This document shows, in pieces, positions 1-8,461 of a DNA stretch of 32,231 bases. Position numbers and translations under genes: made by a program. The stretch spans positions 23,703-55,933 of the forward strand of contig DCIR01000076.1 in the NCBI GenBank assembly GCA_002317155.1, read 5' to 3'. The number at the start of each line of letters is the position of its first letter. Position 1 is the stretch's first letter. The DNA comes from Lachnospiraceae bacterium UBA1721. GTDB taxonomy: Bacteria; Bacillota; Clostridia; Lachnospirales; Lachnospiraceae. Under the pieces are notes generated by a model. The model was given only the letters and a program-made list of their open reading frames with translations. It was not told the origin of the DNA and did no database searches.

Positions 1-128
1 ACCTTACGAAACTTAAACAATATGTCCTCATTTTCCATGATTTCTGCAAGCGTATATTTAGCACCAACATACAAACAGTTTGTATCCTGCATGCTGTATT
101 TGTAATCTTCATAAACCTTCATCTGCAT
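1..128 (-). CDS. Partial CDS, unknown protein (N-terminus only)
   Basis: Reading leftward from an ATG at 128, an open frame runs off the window edge, giving about 42 residues that begin MQMKVYEDYKYSMQDTN. A purine-rich ribosome binding site (AAGGGGAAGGA) lies about 10 nt before the ATG, inside the end of the preceding gene. That gene stops only 5 nt upstream, so the two are probably co-transcribed. I do not recognise the family. The visible part is hydrophilic, with no signal peptide or membrane segment. The second in-frame ATG two codons later is a possible alternative start. Confidence 0.6.
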   Translation of the reverse strand, partial: MQMKVYEDYKYSMQDTNCLYVGAKYTLAEIMENEDILFKFRK

Positions 129-133
129 GATGG

Positions 134-892
134 TTATTCCTTCCCCTTAAGTTCCTCAGGAATCTCTATTGAATCAATAGCAAAACCACTGATTCTAATA
201 GCATCTATAACAGCCTTACGCGAAAGATGTTCTTCCTCACAAAGCTCCTCAACAGTAACCTTACGTGCATACTCTTTAGAAAGCTTTTCCGCCTTGGCAT
301 ATATCTCATTAACTCTGTTAAGAGCTTTCTTCTCTACATCATCACTGTCATTTGAATCCTTAATAAGCTCTTCCATAGCATCCATTATCAGCTTAGTAAG
401 CATTCCCTCACAGTCCTCAGGCTTTTCCTGGCTACCAAGCATTGTCACACCAACGGAAAGTGCTACATTACCTTCACCTATAAGATCTTCTATGAGTACG
501 CCCTGTCCTGCATAAATATGAGCTATATCAACAACATTCTTCAAATATAACTCAATCAGCTTACTCTGAGCAGTCTCATCTCCGGCCATAGCCTGCATGG
601 TATATGCCTGTTTTTCACCGTCTGTATAATCCTTAAGAAGGTTCAGTTCATCAAGATATACCTGCAGATAATCCTTCTCCTCATCACTCATAAAATCATC
701 AGGATCAGGAGCCTCACCAATACCGATATGCTGAGAAGTCAGATAATCCATTACCATTGTAAGCCTGTTATCATCAAGCTCAAGCTCTGCAAAGGCTTCC
801 TTAACCTGTTCCTCTGAGATACAGTTTCCCTGCTCTCTTGCTGCTCTTTTTACACTCTCAAGCAGTTGGGCAAATCTTACTTCTTTATCCAT
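134..892 (-). CDS. Sigma-70-like protein lacking region 4 and a recognisable region 2.3/2.4
   Basis: The 252-residue product lines up with the N-terminal two thirds of a housekeeping sigma factor. Residues 5-60 resemble region 1.1 (helical, ending ...YLTSQHIGIGE). Residues 70-107 resemble region 1.2. Residues 108-150 match regions 2.1-2.2, with KLIELYLKNVVDIAHIYAGQ followed by DLIGEGNVALSVGV, close to the usual LV..NLRLV..IA..Y and DLIQEGN.GL motifs used to bind core RNA polymerase. The aromatic promoter-melting and -10 reading stretch (regions 2.3/2.4) is replaced by an acidic helix (about 158-182). Residues 187-240 resemble region 3 (AEKLSKEYARKVTVEELCEEE). Region 4, which reads the -35 box, is absent. 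Start ATG 892 has GGAG about 8 nt upstream. The protein probably binds RNA polymerase core without acting as a normal sigma. That role is inference; the alignment was made by eye. Confidence 0.7.
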   Translation of the reverse strand: MDKEVRFAQLLESVKRAAREQGNCISEEQVKEAFAELELDDNRLTMVMDYLTSQHIGIGEAPDPDDFMSDEEKDYLQVYLDELNLLKDYTDGEKQAYTMQAMAGDETAQSKLIELYLKNVVDIAHIYAGQGVLIEDLIGEGNVALSVGVTMLGSQEKPEDCEGMLTKLIMDAMEELIKDSNDSDDVEKKALNRVNEIYAKAEKLSKEYARKVTVEELCEEEHLSRKAVIDAIRISGFAIDSIEIPEELKGKE

Positions 893-972
893 TATGTGTC
901 TCCAATATACATAATAATATATCTATTGATTGCTTCGTTTTCGAGTTCTCGCAATCATACAAACATTCGCGA

Positions 973-1977
973 TTAAATCTTGTGAACATGCGAAAACAGA
1001 TGATTCTGGCAGTACTCATAAGCTCCGTTACATTTACTGCAGAATCTAAACTCAAGATCAGGATTATCCTGCTCACTCTGTCCGCATACTGCACACTTAT
1101 GCTTAGTAATTCCCGCGCCTCTCATATGTACATTACTTCCGCCGCTTCTCTGCGAATAGAAAGACTGGCTCTGACCTGTGCTTCTACCGGCAGCAAAATT
1201 GGCGCCTGCATTATACTCTCTCTTAAACTTGGCACTTCTGGCTGCCTGCTTAGGATTAAATCTCTTAAGATTAAAAAGCCAGAAAATGAATATATTGATA
1301 ATTGCCGCAGCTACAGAACAGATGACTATAACACCAAGCAGCTGTCCGTTAATCAAATACATAATTCCTGTTCCGAGATAATACGCAAAATATAAACCAT
1401 CAATTATTCCCAGCCATTTCATTTTTATGGGAATAAAAAACATAAAGCGTACCATGTTATCGGGATAAGTTAACGCAAAGCCCATGTAAATAGACATATT
1501 GATATAATATGTGCTAAACATTTTCCACACAAAACCGTTGGCGATTGGGAAATATACCATAAACTCACTAAATGATATTCCCTGCTTACTGTAAGAAAAA
1601 TAAAGCACAAACATGCTTATAAATGCACCGATTACAGTAAAAAGAATACCGCCTAAAATATAAAGGTTATATTTAAGTGTTCCCCACGTGCGCTCAAGTA
1701 CTGTTCCGATTGACACGCAGCAATACATCATAAGTATCAGGAACATAAATCCGGTAAATCCTGCGTAATCGCTTGGGGGAATTAATACCCAGCTAATCAG
1801 TCTCCATACCTGTCCTTTTAATATCATAATAGGATCAAGCGTGATATAACTTACAAAATCTATGCCACGGATTCTGCTGATCATGCTTATAACATATCCA
1901 AGAATGTAACCCATAATTAAATACAGTGTCAGATTCCTGATTGCAAATTTTCCAAATTTCTTTTCTAAATTACTCAT
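973..1977 (-). CDS. Rhomboid-fold integral membrane protein with C-terminal Cys/His (zinc) tail
   Basis: The 334-residue product has about six hydrophobic segments between residues 14 and 237. It carries rhomboid hallmarks: GQVWRLISWVLIP (55-67) and GTVLERTWGTLKYNLYILGG (91-110). The catalytic GxSx serine of active rhomboids is not visible in the later membrane segments, so it is probably a pseudoprotease, derlin-like in type. The motif FIPIKMKW (181-188) is also seen in non-catalytic rhomboid-fold proteins. A basic linker (240-290) leads to a tail with C295, C298, C313, C316, C323, H326, H330 and H332, a likely metal-binding domain. The start ATG has GTGAG about 7 nt upstream. The gene is followed within 80 bp by the sigma-like gene. 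Its substrate or partner is unknown. Confidence 0.65.
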   Translation of the reverse strand: MSNLEKKFGKFAIRNLTLYLIMGYILGYVISMISRIRGIDFVSYITLDPIMILKGQVWRLISWVLIPPSDYAGFTGFMFLILMMYCCVSIGTVLERTWGTLKYNLYILGGILFTVIGAFISMFVLYFSYSKQGISFSEFMVYFPIANGFVWKMFSTYYINMSIYMGFALTYPDNMVRFMFFIPIKMKWLGIIDGLYFAYYLGTGIMYLINGQLLGVIVICSVAAAIINIFIFWLFNLKRFNPKQAARSAKFKREYNAGANFAAGRSTGQSQSFYSQRSGGSNVHMRGAGITKHKCAVCGQSEQDNPDLEFRFCSKCNGAYEYCQNHLFSHVHKI

Positions 1978-2164
1978 ATATATCTCACTTCTAAATCTCT
2001 AAAAATTACGTGCGTATGCACACTCAAGCACAGCTTACGCTTCTCTTAAAAAGACAAACTACTACAAATCATCATTTTAACATCTATATTTCCATTCGTA
2101 AACTTTGTAACCGTTTATTTAGAAAAAATTAAGTTATAAACGCTATATTTAGTATGTTTTTCAT

Positions 2165-2194
2165 TTGCCAAACAATATGCTTCTAAATTATAAT
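2165..2194 (+). promoter_or_regulatory. Sigma-A-type promoter for the fused activase gene
   Basis: TTGCCA (2165-2170), an 18-bp spacer and a perfect TATAAT (2189-2194) lie about 40 bp before the ATG at 2237. The ribosome binding site AGGAG is at 2226-2230, 6 nt from the ATG. The rest of the 259-bp divergent intergenic region holds a small imperfect hairpin (around 2010-2040). Confidence 0.7.
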
Positions 2195-2236
2195 AGGAAA
2201 ATGTATTACTATGAATTTTTGATTTAGGAGTCATTA

Positions 2237-5200
2237 ATGGAAGAAAAGTTAACTACTGCATCTTTGGGTATAGATATCGGTTCTACAACCATTAAGATTG
2301 CAATACTTGATAAAGATAACAATATACTCTTTTCGGATTACAGAAGACATTTTGCCAACATCAGAGAAACTCTGTCAGACCTTTTATCAGATGCTCTCAA
2401 ACAAACCGGCAATATGATGCTTCATCCAATGATTACAGGTTCAGGCGGACTCACTCTCGCTAAACATCTGGGCATTCCCTTTAATCAGGAAGTAATTGCT
2501 GTTTCAACAGCTCTTTCTACTTTTGCGCCCAAAACCGATGTTGCAATCGAGCTTGGTGGTGAGGATGCCAAGATAATCTATTTTGAAGACGGTAATGTCG
2601 AGCAGCGTATGAACGGTATTTGTGCCGGAGGTACTGGTTCGTTTATCGACCAGATGGCTTCTCTTCTTCAGACAGATGCCACCGGATTAAATGAGTATGC
2701 CAAGAGCTACCAGTCTCTTTATACTATAGCTGCCAGATGCGGTGTATTTGCCAAGACAGACATTCAGCCTCTTATCAATGAAGGTGCAACCAGTGAGGAT
2801 CTCGCAGCTTCTATTTTCCAGGCTGTAGTCAACCAGACCATTTCAGGCCTTGCATGCGGTAAGCCCATCAGAGGACATGTTGCATTTCTTGGTGGTCCTC
2901 TCCACTTCCTTGATCAGCTCAAGGTAGCCTTTATCAGAACACTTAAGCTCGATGATGAGCACATTATAAATACTCCTAATTCACATCTTTTTGCTGCAAT
3001 GGGTTCTGCACTTAATTCCGAAGAAAAAACTGCATTTACTTTGGAAGAACTTGTCGCTAAGCTTTCGACTGATATCAAGATGGAATTTGAAGTTCAGCGT
3101 ATTGATCCTCTTTTCGAGAGTCACGAAGCATTTGAGAATTTTGAATCTCGCCATGCAAAAGCTGAAGTCGTAAAAGCTGATCTTAGCAACTACTCAGGAA
3201 ATGTATTTTTCGGAATAGATGCAGGTTCAACCACAACTAAAATTGCACTTGTCGGTGAAAAAGGTGAATTGCTGTATTCATTCTATTCTAACAACAACGG
3301 CTCACCTCTTAAAACAGCTATAAATGCAATTGAAGATATTAAAAGTAAGCTCCCCTCAACAGCCAAGATTGTTCGCTCATGTTCTACAGGCTACGGAGAA
3401 GCTTTACTTAAGTCAGCATTTTTGCTTGATGACGGCGAAGTAGAGACTATTGCTCACTACAAGGCCGCTGCATTCTTTAATCCCAACGTCGACTGTATCC
3501 TTGATATCGGCGGCCAGGATATGAAATGCATTAAAATCAAAAATGGTGCCGTTGAATCAGTTCAGCTCAATGAAGCATGCTCTTCAGGTTGCGGATCGTT
3601 TATAGAGACATTTGCTAAGTCTCTTAACTTTTCTGTTAAGGATTTTGCAAAAGAAGCTTTATTTGCCGAACATCCCATCGACTTGGGTACACGTTGTACC
3701 GTATTTATGAACTCGCGAGTTAAGCAGGCCCAAAAAGAAGGCGCTTCTGTTGCTGATATTTCTGCCGGTCTTGCTTACTCTGTTATAAAAAATGCATTAT
3801 TCAAGGTAATCAAGGTTTCCAGCGCTTCTGAGCTTGGTAAAAACATTGTTGTTCAAGGCGGAACCTTCTACAACAATGCTGTTTTGCGTGCCTTTGAAAA
3901 AACAGCCGGCTGTGAGGCTATCCGTCCCGATATCGCAGGTATAATGGGTGCATTCGGATGTGCTCTTATCGCACGCGAAAGATTTACCGACAACTATGAG
4001 ACAACCATGCTTCCTCTGGACGATATCATTAATCTCGAATATCAGACAAGCATGACCAAATGCAAAGGTTGTACCAATAGCTGTCGTCTTACAATCAACA
4101 GATTTTCAGGCGGACGTCAATTTATAACCGGTAACCGCTGCGAACGCGGTATCGGTGGCAAAAAGAATCCCACCGGAGTACCCAATCTTGTAGAATACAA
4201 GCTTCAGAGAGTATTTGACTATACTCCTCTTCCCGACAGTGAAGCCACCAGAGGAACAGTAGGTATTCCCAGAGTTTTGAATATGTACGAGAATTATCCC
4301 TTCTGGCATACCTTCTTTACCAAGCTCGGTTACAAGGTTGTACTGTCACCACTGTCTACAAGAGCCACATATGAGATGGGTATTGAATCAATCCCTTCAG
4401 AGTCCATCTGCTATCCCGCAAAGCTTGCTCACGGACATATTGCATGGCTCATCAAGCAAAACGTTGATATGATTTTCTATCCTTCCGTTTTCCTTGAAAG
4501 ACTCGAGGACGAAACCAGCTTCAACAATTACAACTGTCCTGTTGTAGGTTCAAACAGTGAAAATATCAAGAATAATGTAGAAGAAATCACAGCAGGCAAA
4601 GTAAAATACAGAAATCCCTTCATGTCATTCAGAAGCGAGGAATCAATTGCACAGGTTCTTGTGAGAGAGTTTTCAAACATTCCTTCAGGTGAAGTAAAAG
4701 CAGCCATCCACGAGGCATGGCTTGAGCTTGACCACGCTCGAAAGGACATGCAGAAAAAAGGTGAAGAAACCATTAAATATCTTGAGGAGACAGGTAAGCA
4801 CGGTATAGTACTTGCAGGCCGTCCTTATCATATAGACCCTGAGATTAACCATGGTATTCCCGAACTTATTACATCTTACGATATGGCTGTACTTACAGAG
4901 GACTCTATCTCACATCTGACCTCTCCCGACAGACCTCTTATCGTTGCAGACCAGTGGACATATCACTCAAGACTCTATGCTGCCGCTACTTATGTAAAAG
5001 GTACTGACAGACTTGATCTGATTCAGCTCAATTCATTCGGTTGCGGACTAGATGCAGTTACTGTCGATCAGATGAATGATATTCTCTCAGGTTCCGATAA
5101 GATTTATACCTGTTTGAAAATCGACGAGGTCAACAACCTCGGTGCTGCACGAATCCGTATTCGCTCATTGATTTCTGCTCTTCAGGAAAGAGAACGTACC

Positions 5201-6472
5201 GGCAAGCATGCCACCAGACGTGACGGTTCATATCATAAAGTTGAATTTACAAAGGAAATGAAAGATACATATACCATCCTTTGCCCTCAGCTCTCTCCCG
5301 TTCACTTTGATATGTTCGGAACCGCCTTCCAGGCAGTAGGTTTCAACTTCAAGGTACTCGGCAATGCAGACAAATCCGCCATTGACCTCGGTCTTAAATA
5401 CATCAATAATGATGCCTGCTATCCTTCTATCATGATGGCCGGACAGCTTATTCAGGCTCTTGAGTCAGGCGAATATGATATCAACAAGACAGCAATTATT
5501 ATGAGTCAGACTGGTGGATGCTGCCGTGCGACCAACTATATTGCATTCATTCGTCGTGCACTTAAAAAAGCTGGATTTGAACATGTTCCTGTAATTTCTC
5601 TCAGTGCAGGCGGAATCGAAAAACACGAAGGCTTTAAGATAGACCTTCATCTTCTCATTCGTATGGGTGCCGCATTTATCTACGGTGACCTCTTTATGAA
5701 GTGCATTTACCGTATGCGTCCTTATGAACTTGAAAAGGGAGCCTGCGATAAGCTTCATGCAGAATGGCTTGAGAAGTGTCGCGCCATGATGATGAAAAAA
5801 CATTTCAGCTGGTCAACCTTCCGCAAATATTGCAGACAGATTGTTGAAGATTTTGATAACATTCCTATCGATGAGAATCTCAAAAAACCTAAAGTAGGTA
5901 TTGTAGGAGAAATCCTTATGAAGTTTGCACCTGCAGGTAACAACTTCATGGTTAATCAGCTCGAAAAAGAAGGCTGTGAGGCAGTCGTTCCCGGATTCGT
6001 GGATTTCCTCGACTTCTTCCTCTACAACCGTATTTATAAAACCGATAACTACGGAATGCCCATGAAGAAAAAGATACTTGGTAAATTAGGTATCTGGGCT
6101 GTTGATAATATTCTTCGCGGTGCAGGTGAGAAAGCTCTTAAAAAGAGTAAACACTTTGAACCTGCCACAAACATTTATGATATTGCAAAGTTGGCAAGCA
6201 AAGTCGTATCCCTCGGTAATCAGGCCGGTGAAGGATGGTTGCTTACAGGTGAAATGATGGAGCTTCTTCATAACGGAGTACCCAACCTTGTTGTTGTACA
6301 GCCCTTCGGATGTCTTCCCAACCACATTGTCGGTAAAGGACCCATCAAAGCTGTACGCAAAGCTAATCCCGGAAGTAACATCGTAGCCATCGATTTCGAT
6401 CCCGGTGCTTCTGAGGTTAACCAGCTCAACAGACTAAAGCTTATGTTAAGCACAGCTTTCAAGAAATTATAG
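2237..6472 (+). CDS. Fused 2-hydroxyacyl-CoA dehydratase activase / dehydratase-like protein (BadF/BadG/BcrA/BcrD family)
   Basis: The 1411-residue product has two ASKHA ATPase halves. The first starts at GIDIGSTTIK (11-20) and the second at GIDAGSTTTK (from 326). Each has its own cluster-binding Cys loops: GICAGGTGSF plus ARCGVFAKTD in the first, NEACSSGCGSF plus TRCTVFMNS in the second. In the classic activators (HgdC type) one [4Fe-4S] cluster sits between two identical subunits; here one chain could form the pseudo-dimer. A Cys-rich linker follows (C609, C612, C616, C635). The C-terminal half (about 655-1411) resembles DUF2229 and the HgdB-like dehydratase/double-cubane reductase fold (GIVGEILMKFAP, CLPNHIVGKG). 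The family couples ATP hydrolysis to low-potential electron transfer from ferredoxin. The substrate of these large fusions is not known. It has its own promoter and a downstream terminator, so it is probably monocistronic. Confidence 0.88.
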   Translation: MEEKLTTASLGIDIGSTTIKIAILDKDNNILFSDYRRHFANIRETLSDLLSDALKQTGNMMLHPMITGSGGLTLAKHLGIPFNQEVIAVSTALSTFAPKTDVAIELGGEDAKIIYFEDGNVEQRMNGICAGGTGSFIDQMASLLQTDATGLNEYAKSYQSLYTIAARCGVFAKTDIQPLINEGATSEDLAASIFQAVVNQTISGLACGKPIRGHVAFLGGPLHFLDQLKVAFIRTLKLDDEHIINTPNSHLFAAMGSALNSEEKTAFTLEELVAKLSTDIKMEFEVQRIDPLFESHEAFENFESRHAKAEVVKADLSNYSGNVFFGIDAGSTTTKIALVGEKGELLYSFYSNNNGSPLKTAINAIEDIKSKLPSTAKIVRSCSTGYGEALLKSAFLLDDGEVETIAHYKAAAFFNPNVDCILDIGGQDMKCIKIKNGAVESVQLNEACSSGCGSFIETFAKSLNFSVKDFAKEALFAEHPIDLGTRCTVFMNSRVKQAQKEGASVADISAGLAYSVIKNALFKVIKVSSASELGKNIVVQGGTFYNNAVLRAFEKTAGCEAIRPDIAGIMGAFGCALIARERFTDNYETTMLPLDDIINLEYQTSMTKCKGCTNSCRLTINRFSGGRQFITGNRCERGIGGKKNPTGVPNLVEYKLQRVFDYTPLPDSEATRGTVGIPRVLNMYENYPFWHTFFTKLGYKVVLSPLSTRATYEMGIESIPSESICYPAKLAHGHIAWLIKQNVDMIFYPSVFLERLEDETSFNNYNCPVVGSNSENIKNNVEEITAGKVKYRNPFMSFRSEESIAQVLVREFSNIPSGEVKAAIHEAWLELDHARKDMQKKGEETIKYLEETGKHGIVLAGRPYHIDPEINHGIPELITSYDMAVLTEDSISHLTSPDRPLIVADQWTYHSRLYAAATYVKGTDRLDLIQLNSFGCGLDAVTVDQMNDILSGSDKIYTCLKIDEVNNLGAARIRIRSLISALQERERTGKHATRRDGSYHKVEFTKEMKDTYTILCPQLSPVHFDMFGTAFQAVGFNFKVLGNADKSAIDLGLKYINNDACYPSIMMAGQLIQALESGEYDINKTAIIMSQTGGCCRATNYIAFIRRALKKAGFEHVPVISLSAGGIEKHEGFKIDLHLLIRMGAAFIYGDLFMKCIYRMRPYELEKGACDKLHAEWLEKCRAMMMKKHFSWSTFRKYCRQIVEDFDNIPIDENLKKPKVGIVGEILMKFAPAGNNFMVNQLEKEGCEAVVPGFVDFLDFFLYNRIYKTDNYGMPMKKKILGKLGIWAVDNILRGAGEKALKKSKHFEPATNIYDIAKLASKVVSLGNQAGEGWLLTGEMMELLHNGVPNLVVVQPFGCLPNHIVGKGPIKAVRKANPGSNIVAIDFDPGASEVNQLNRLKLMLSTAFKKL

Positions 6473-6504
6473 GACGAATTATAATTCATAAAACAAAAAA
6501 AAAT

Positions 6505-6560
6505 AAGCTTCCCATTGTTATGATCAATTAATTTTGACTCACAACAAATGGGAAGCTTTT
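6505..6560. terminator. Bidirectional intrinsic terminator
   Basis: An inverted repeat, AAGCTTCCCATTGTT on the left and AACAAATGGGAAGCTT on the right (one bulged base), is flanked by an A-rich run on the left and TTTT on the right. It lies between the convergent activase and SulP genes and can end transcription from both sides. Confidence 0.85.
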
Positions 6561-6588
6561 TAATTTAATACTTTTTTAGTCTGAATAC

Positions 6589-8310
6589 TTATTTTTCAGC
6601 CTTGCAAATCTCTTCTGCTCTCTTAAGTGCATCATCAATATGACCGCAGAAATTATCTTCACCAACCATCTTGATGAATCCACTCTTAGTCATAGTCTTC
6701 ATAGGCTGTTCATTTACATGAGAGAATACAATCTGTACATTATTCTCTTTGCACTTTTCGAAAAGCTGCTCCAAAGAATGCATTGCTGTAGCATCAAGTG
6801 CAGGTACTGCTCTCATTCTGATTATAAGAACCTTAGTGAAGTCCTTAATAGTAATTTCTGCAATTCTGTTAGCTGCTCCAAAGAACATAGGTCCGCTGAT
6901 TTCATATACACGAACGTCTTTAGGAACATTCTTAAGTTCAATGCTGTCAGGATCATTTTCGGGATCGTAATACTGCCATCCCTTTACAGAAGCCTCGTCT
7001 GCCATTCTCTTCATCAAAAGCACGCAGGCAAGTACCATACCAACAGCAATAGCTACTACAAGGTCAAATGCAACAGTAAGTACAAATGTTGTAACAAGTA
7101 CAAGAATATCACTCTTAGGCGAAGTCTTTACCAGATGCGCAAATGTTCTCCAACCGGACATATTATAAGCAACCTGGAAAAGAATAGCTGCTATAGTAGG
7201 CATGGGAATAAGTGCTGCATAAGGCATCAGGAACATTAAAACAATGAACAAGGTAATAGCATGAACGATACCCGCGATAGGTGTACGACCACCATTCTTG
7301 ATATTGGCAGCAGTTCTTGCGATAGCTCCGGTTGCAGGAATACCACCAAACATAGCAGAACCCACATTACCAACACCCTGTGCAACAAGCTCCTGATTAG
7401 GTCTGTGATGAGAATTAATCATAGAGTCTGAAACTACACATGAAAGTAAAGACTCAATTGCTGCAAGTATAGCAATTGTAAATGCATCACCTACTACTGC
7501 TCTAATCTTAGCAAATGTAATTGTAGGGAATGACAGATCGGGAAGTCCCTTAAGCGCATCTGCGCCGCCCTCTGCAATATCAGCAATAGTCTTAACAGAA
7601 TCCCAATGGAGAAGTTTGATTATAGCAACACCTGCAATAACCGCAAGAAGTGATGCAGGTACCTTCTGTCCAATCTTAGGAATCATGGGCCAGAAAACAA
7701 GTATTGCAAGGCTTACACAACCAACAATAAGTGCCTGATAGTTAAATGTACTTGAAAAAGTAAAAATATTCTTTACCTTATCAACAGTCTCTATATTTTC
7801 AGTTCCGGGCGCATAGCTGAGTCCAAGGAAATCTTTAACCTGACCTACAAACAGAGTAATCGCAATACCTGCTGTAAATCCGGTTGTGATTGTATAAGGA
7901 ATAAATTTGATGAGGCTGCCAAGCTTGAATACTCCCATCAGTACAAGAATAATACCTGCCATGATGGTAGCTATTTTAAGAGCCTCAAATCCCATCTCAT
8001 AATTGAACTCTCCGTTTGCATCGATACCATTTTTAGCAACAATACCTGCAACTATTGTGGCAAATGCAGCTGTGGGTCCTGCAATCTGTACTCGGCTACC
8101 ACCGAGGAATGAAATAAGGAAACCTGCGGCTACTGCAGTATAAATACCACACTGAGGCTGAACGCCTGATGCAATTGCAAGCGCAATTGACAAAGGAAGC
8201 GCAATGATTGCTACAATGATACCTGCAATCAGATCTTTTCCAAACTGACCAAAGCTATACTGCTTCATGTTTGAGAAAAGCATGGGCTTAAACTGATTCT
8301 TTTTGTTCAT
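6589..8310 (-). CDS. SulP (SLC26) family anion transporter with STAS domain
   Basis: The 573-residue protein has about 12-14 hydrophobic segments (roughly residues 20-435). The SulP core region contains GIIVAIIALPLSIALAIASG and GGSRVQIAGPTAAFATIVAG, with TM10-type residues further on. A cytoplasmic STAS domain occupies about 445-565 (KVLIIRMRAVPALDATAMHSLEQL), in the usual C-terminal position. The family moves sulfate, bicarbonate or dicarboxylates across the inner membrane, usually by H+ or Na+ symport. The sequence alone does not fix the substrate. No cysteine-synthesis gene is adjacent, and the neighbouring metA gives only a weak hint of sulfur use. The start ATG has GGGAGA about 10 nt upstream. 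A promoter is visible upstream and a terminator downstream. Confidence 0.9.
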   Translation of the reverse strand: MNKKNQFKPMLFSNMKQYSFGQFGKDLIAGIIVAIIALPLSIALAIASGVQPQCGIYTAVAAGFLISFLGGSRVQIAGPTAAFATIVAGIVAKNGIDANGEFNYEMGFEALKIATIMAGIILVLMGVFKLGSLIKFIPYTITTGFTAGIAITLFVGQVKDFLGLSYAPGTENIETVDKVKNIFTFSSTFNYQALIVGCVSLAILVFWPMIPKIGQKVPASLLAVIAGVAIIKLLHWDSVKTIADIAEGGADALKGLPDLSFPTITFAKIRAVVGDAFTIAILAAIESLLSCVVSDSMINSHHRPNQELVAQGVGNVGSAMFGGIPATGAIARTAANIKNGGRTPIAGIVHAITLFIVLMFLMPYAALIPMPTIAAILFQVAYNMSGWRTFAHLVKTSPKSDILVLVTTFVLTVAFDLVVAIAVGMVLACVLLMKRMADEASVKGWQYYDPENDPDSIELKNVPKDVRVYEISGPMFFGAANRIAEITIKDFTKVLIIRMRAVPALDATAMHSLEQLFEKCKENNVQIVFSHVNEQPMKTMTKSGFIKMVGEDNFCGHIDDALKRAEEICKAEK

Positions 8311-8363
8311 TTCATTTTTCTCCCAGAAGTTTATAAAAACTTAATATTTTCACACAATCTATA

Positions 8364-8391
8364 ATTATAGACTTATAAAAAAATACTTCAA
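8364..8391 (-). promoter_or_regulatory. Promoter for the SulP transporter gene
   Basis: On the minus strand, TTGAAG (8386-8391), a 16-bp spacer and TATAAT (8364-8369) lie about 55 bp before the start codon at 8310. Confidence 0.65.
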
Positions 8392-8410
8392 TCGAACTTT
8401 TATACAATCA

Positions 8411-8452
8411 AAATAAAAAAAACCGATGATTAATTGATAAATTAACCATCGG
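8411..8452 (-). terminator. Intrinsic terminator after metA
   Basis: The stem CCGATGATTAATT (8423-8435) pairs with AATTAACCATCGG (8440-8452) with one mismatch. On the minus strand it is followed by a T-rich run (8411-8422). It begins 10 bp past the metA stop codon. Confidence 0.85.
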
Positions 8453-8461
8453 TACTTATAT

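Noticed and set aside
927..957. Hairpin TGATTGC/GCAATCA in the gap after the rhomboid-like gene
   Set aside because: The stem is short and no T-run follows, so I do not call a terminator.
838..1395. 185-codon plus-strand open frame
   Set aside because: It is antisense to the rhomboid-like gene, whose membrane and Cys motifs are clear, and its product has no recognisable domain.
6640..7239. 199-codon plus-strand open frame
   Set aside because: Shadow of the STAS and membrane part of the SulP gene; Cys/Ser-rich low-quality product without an SD.
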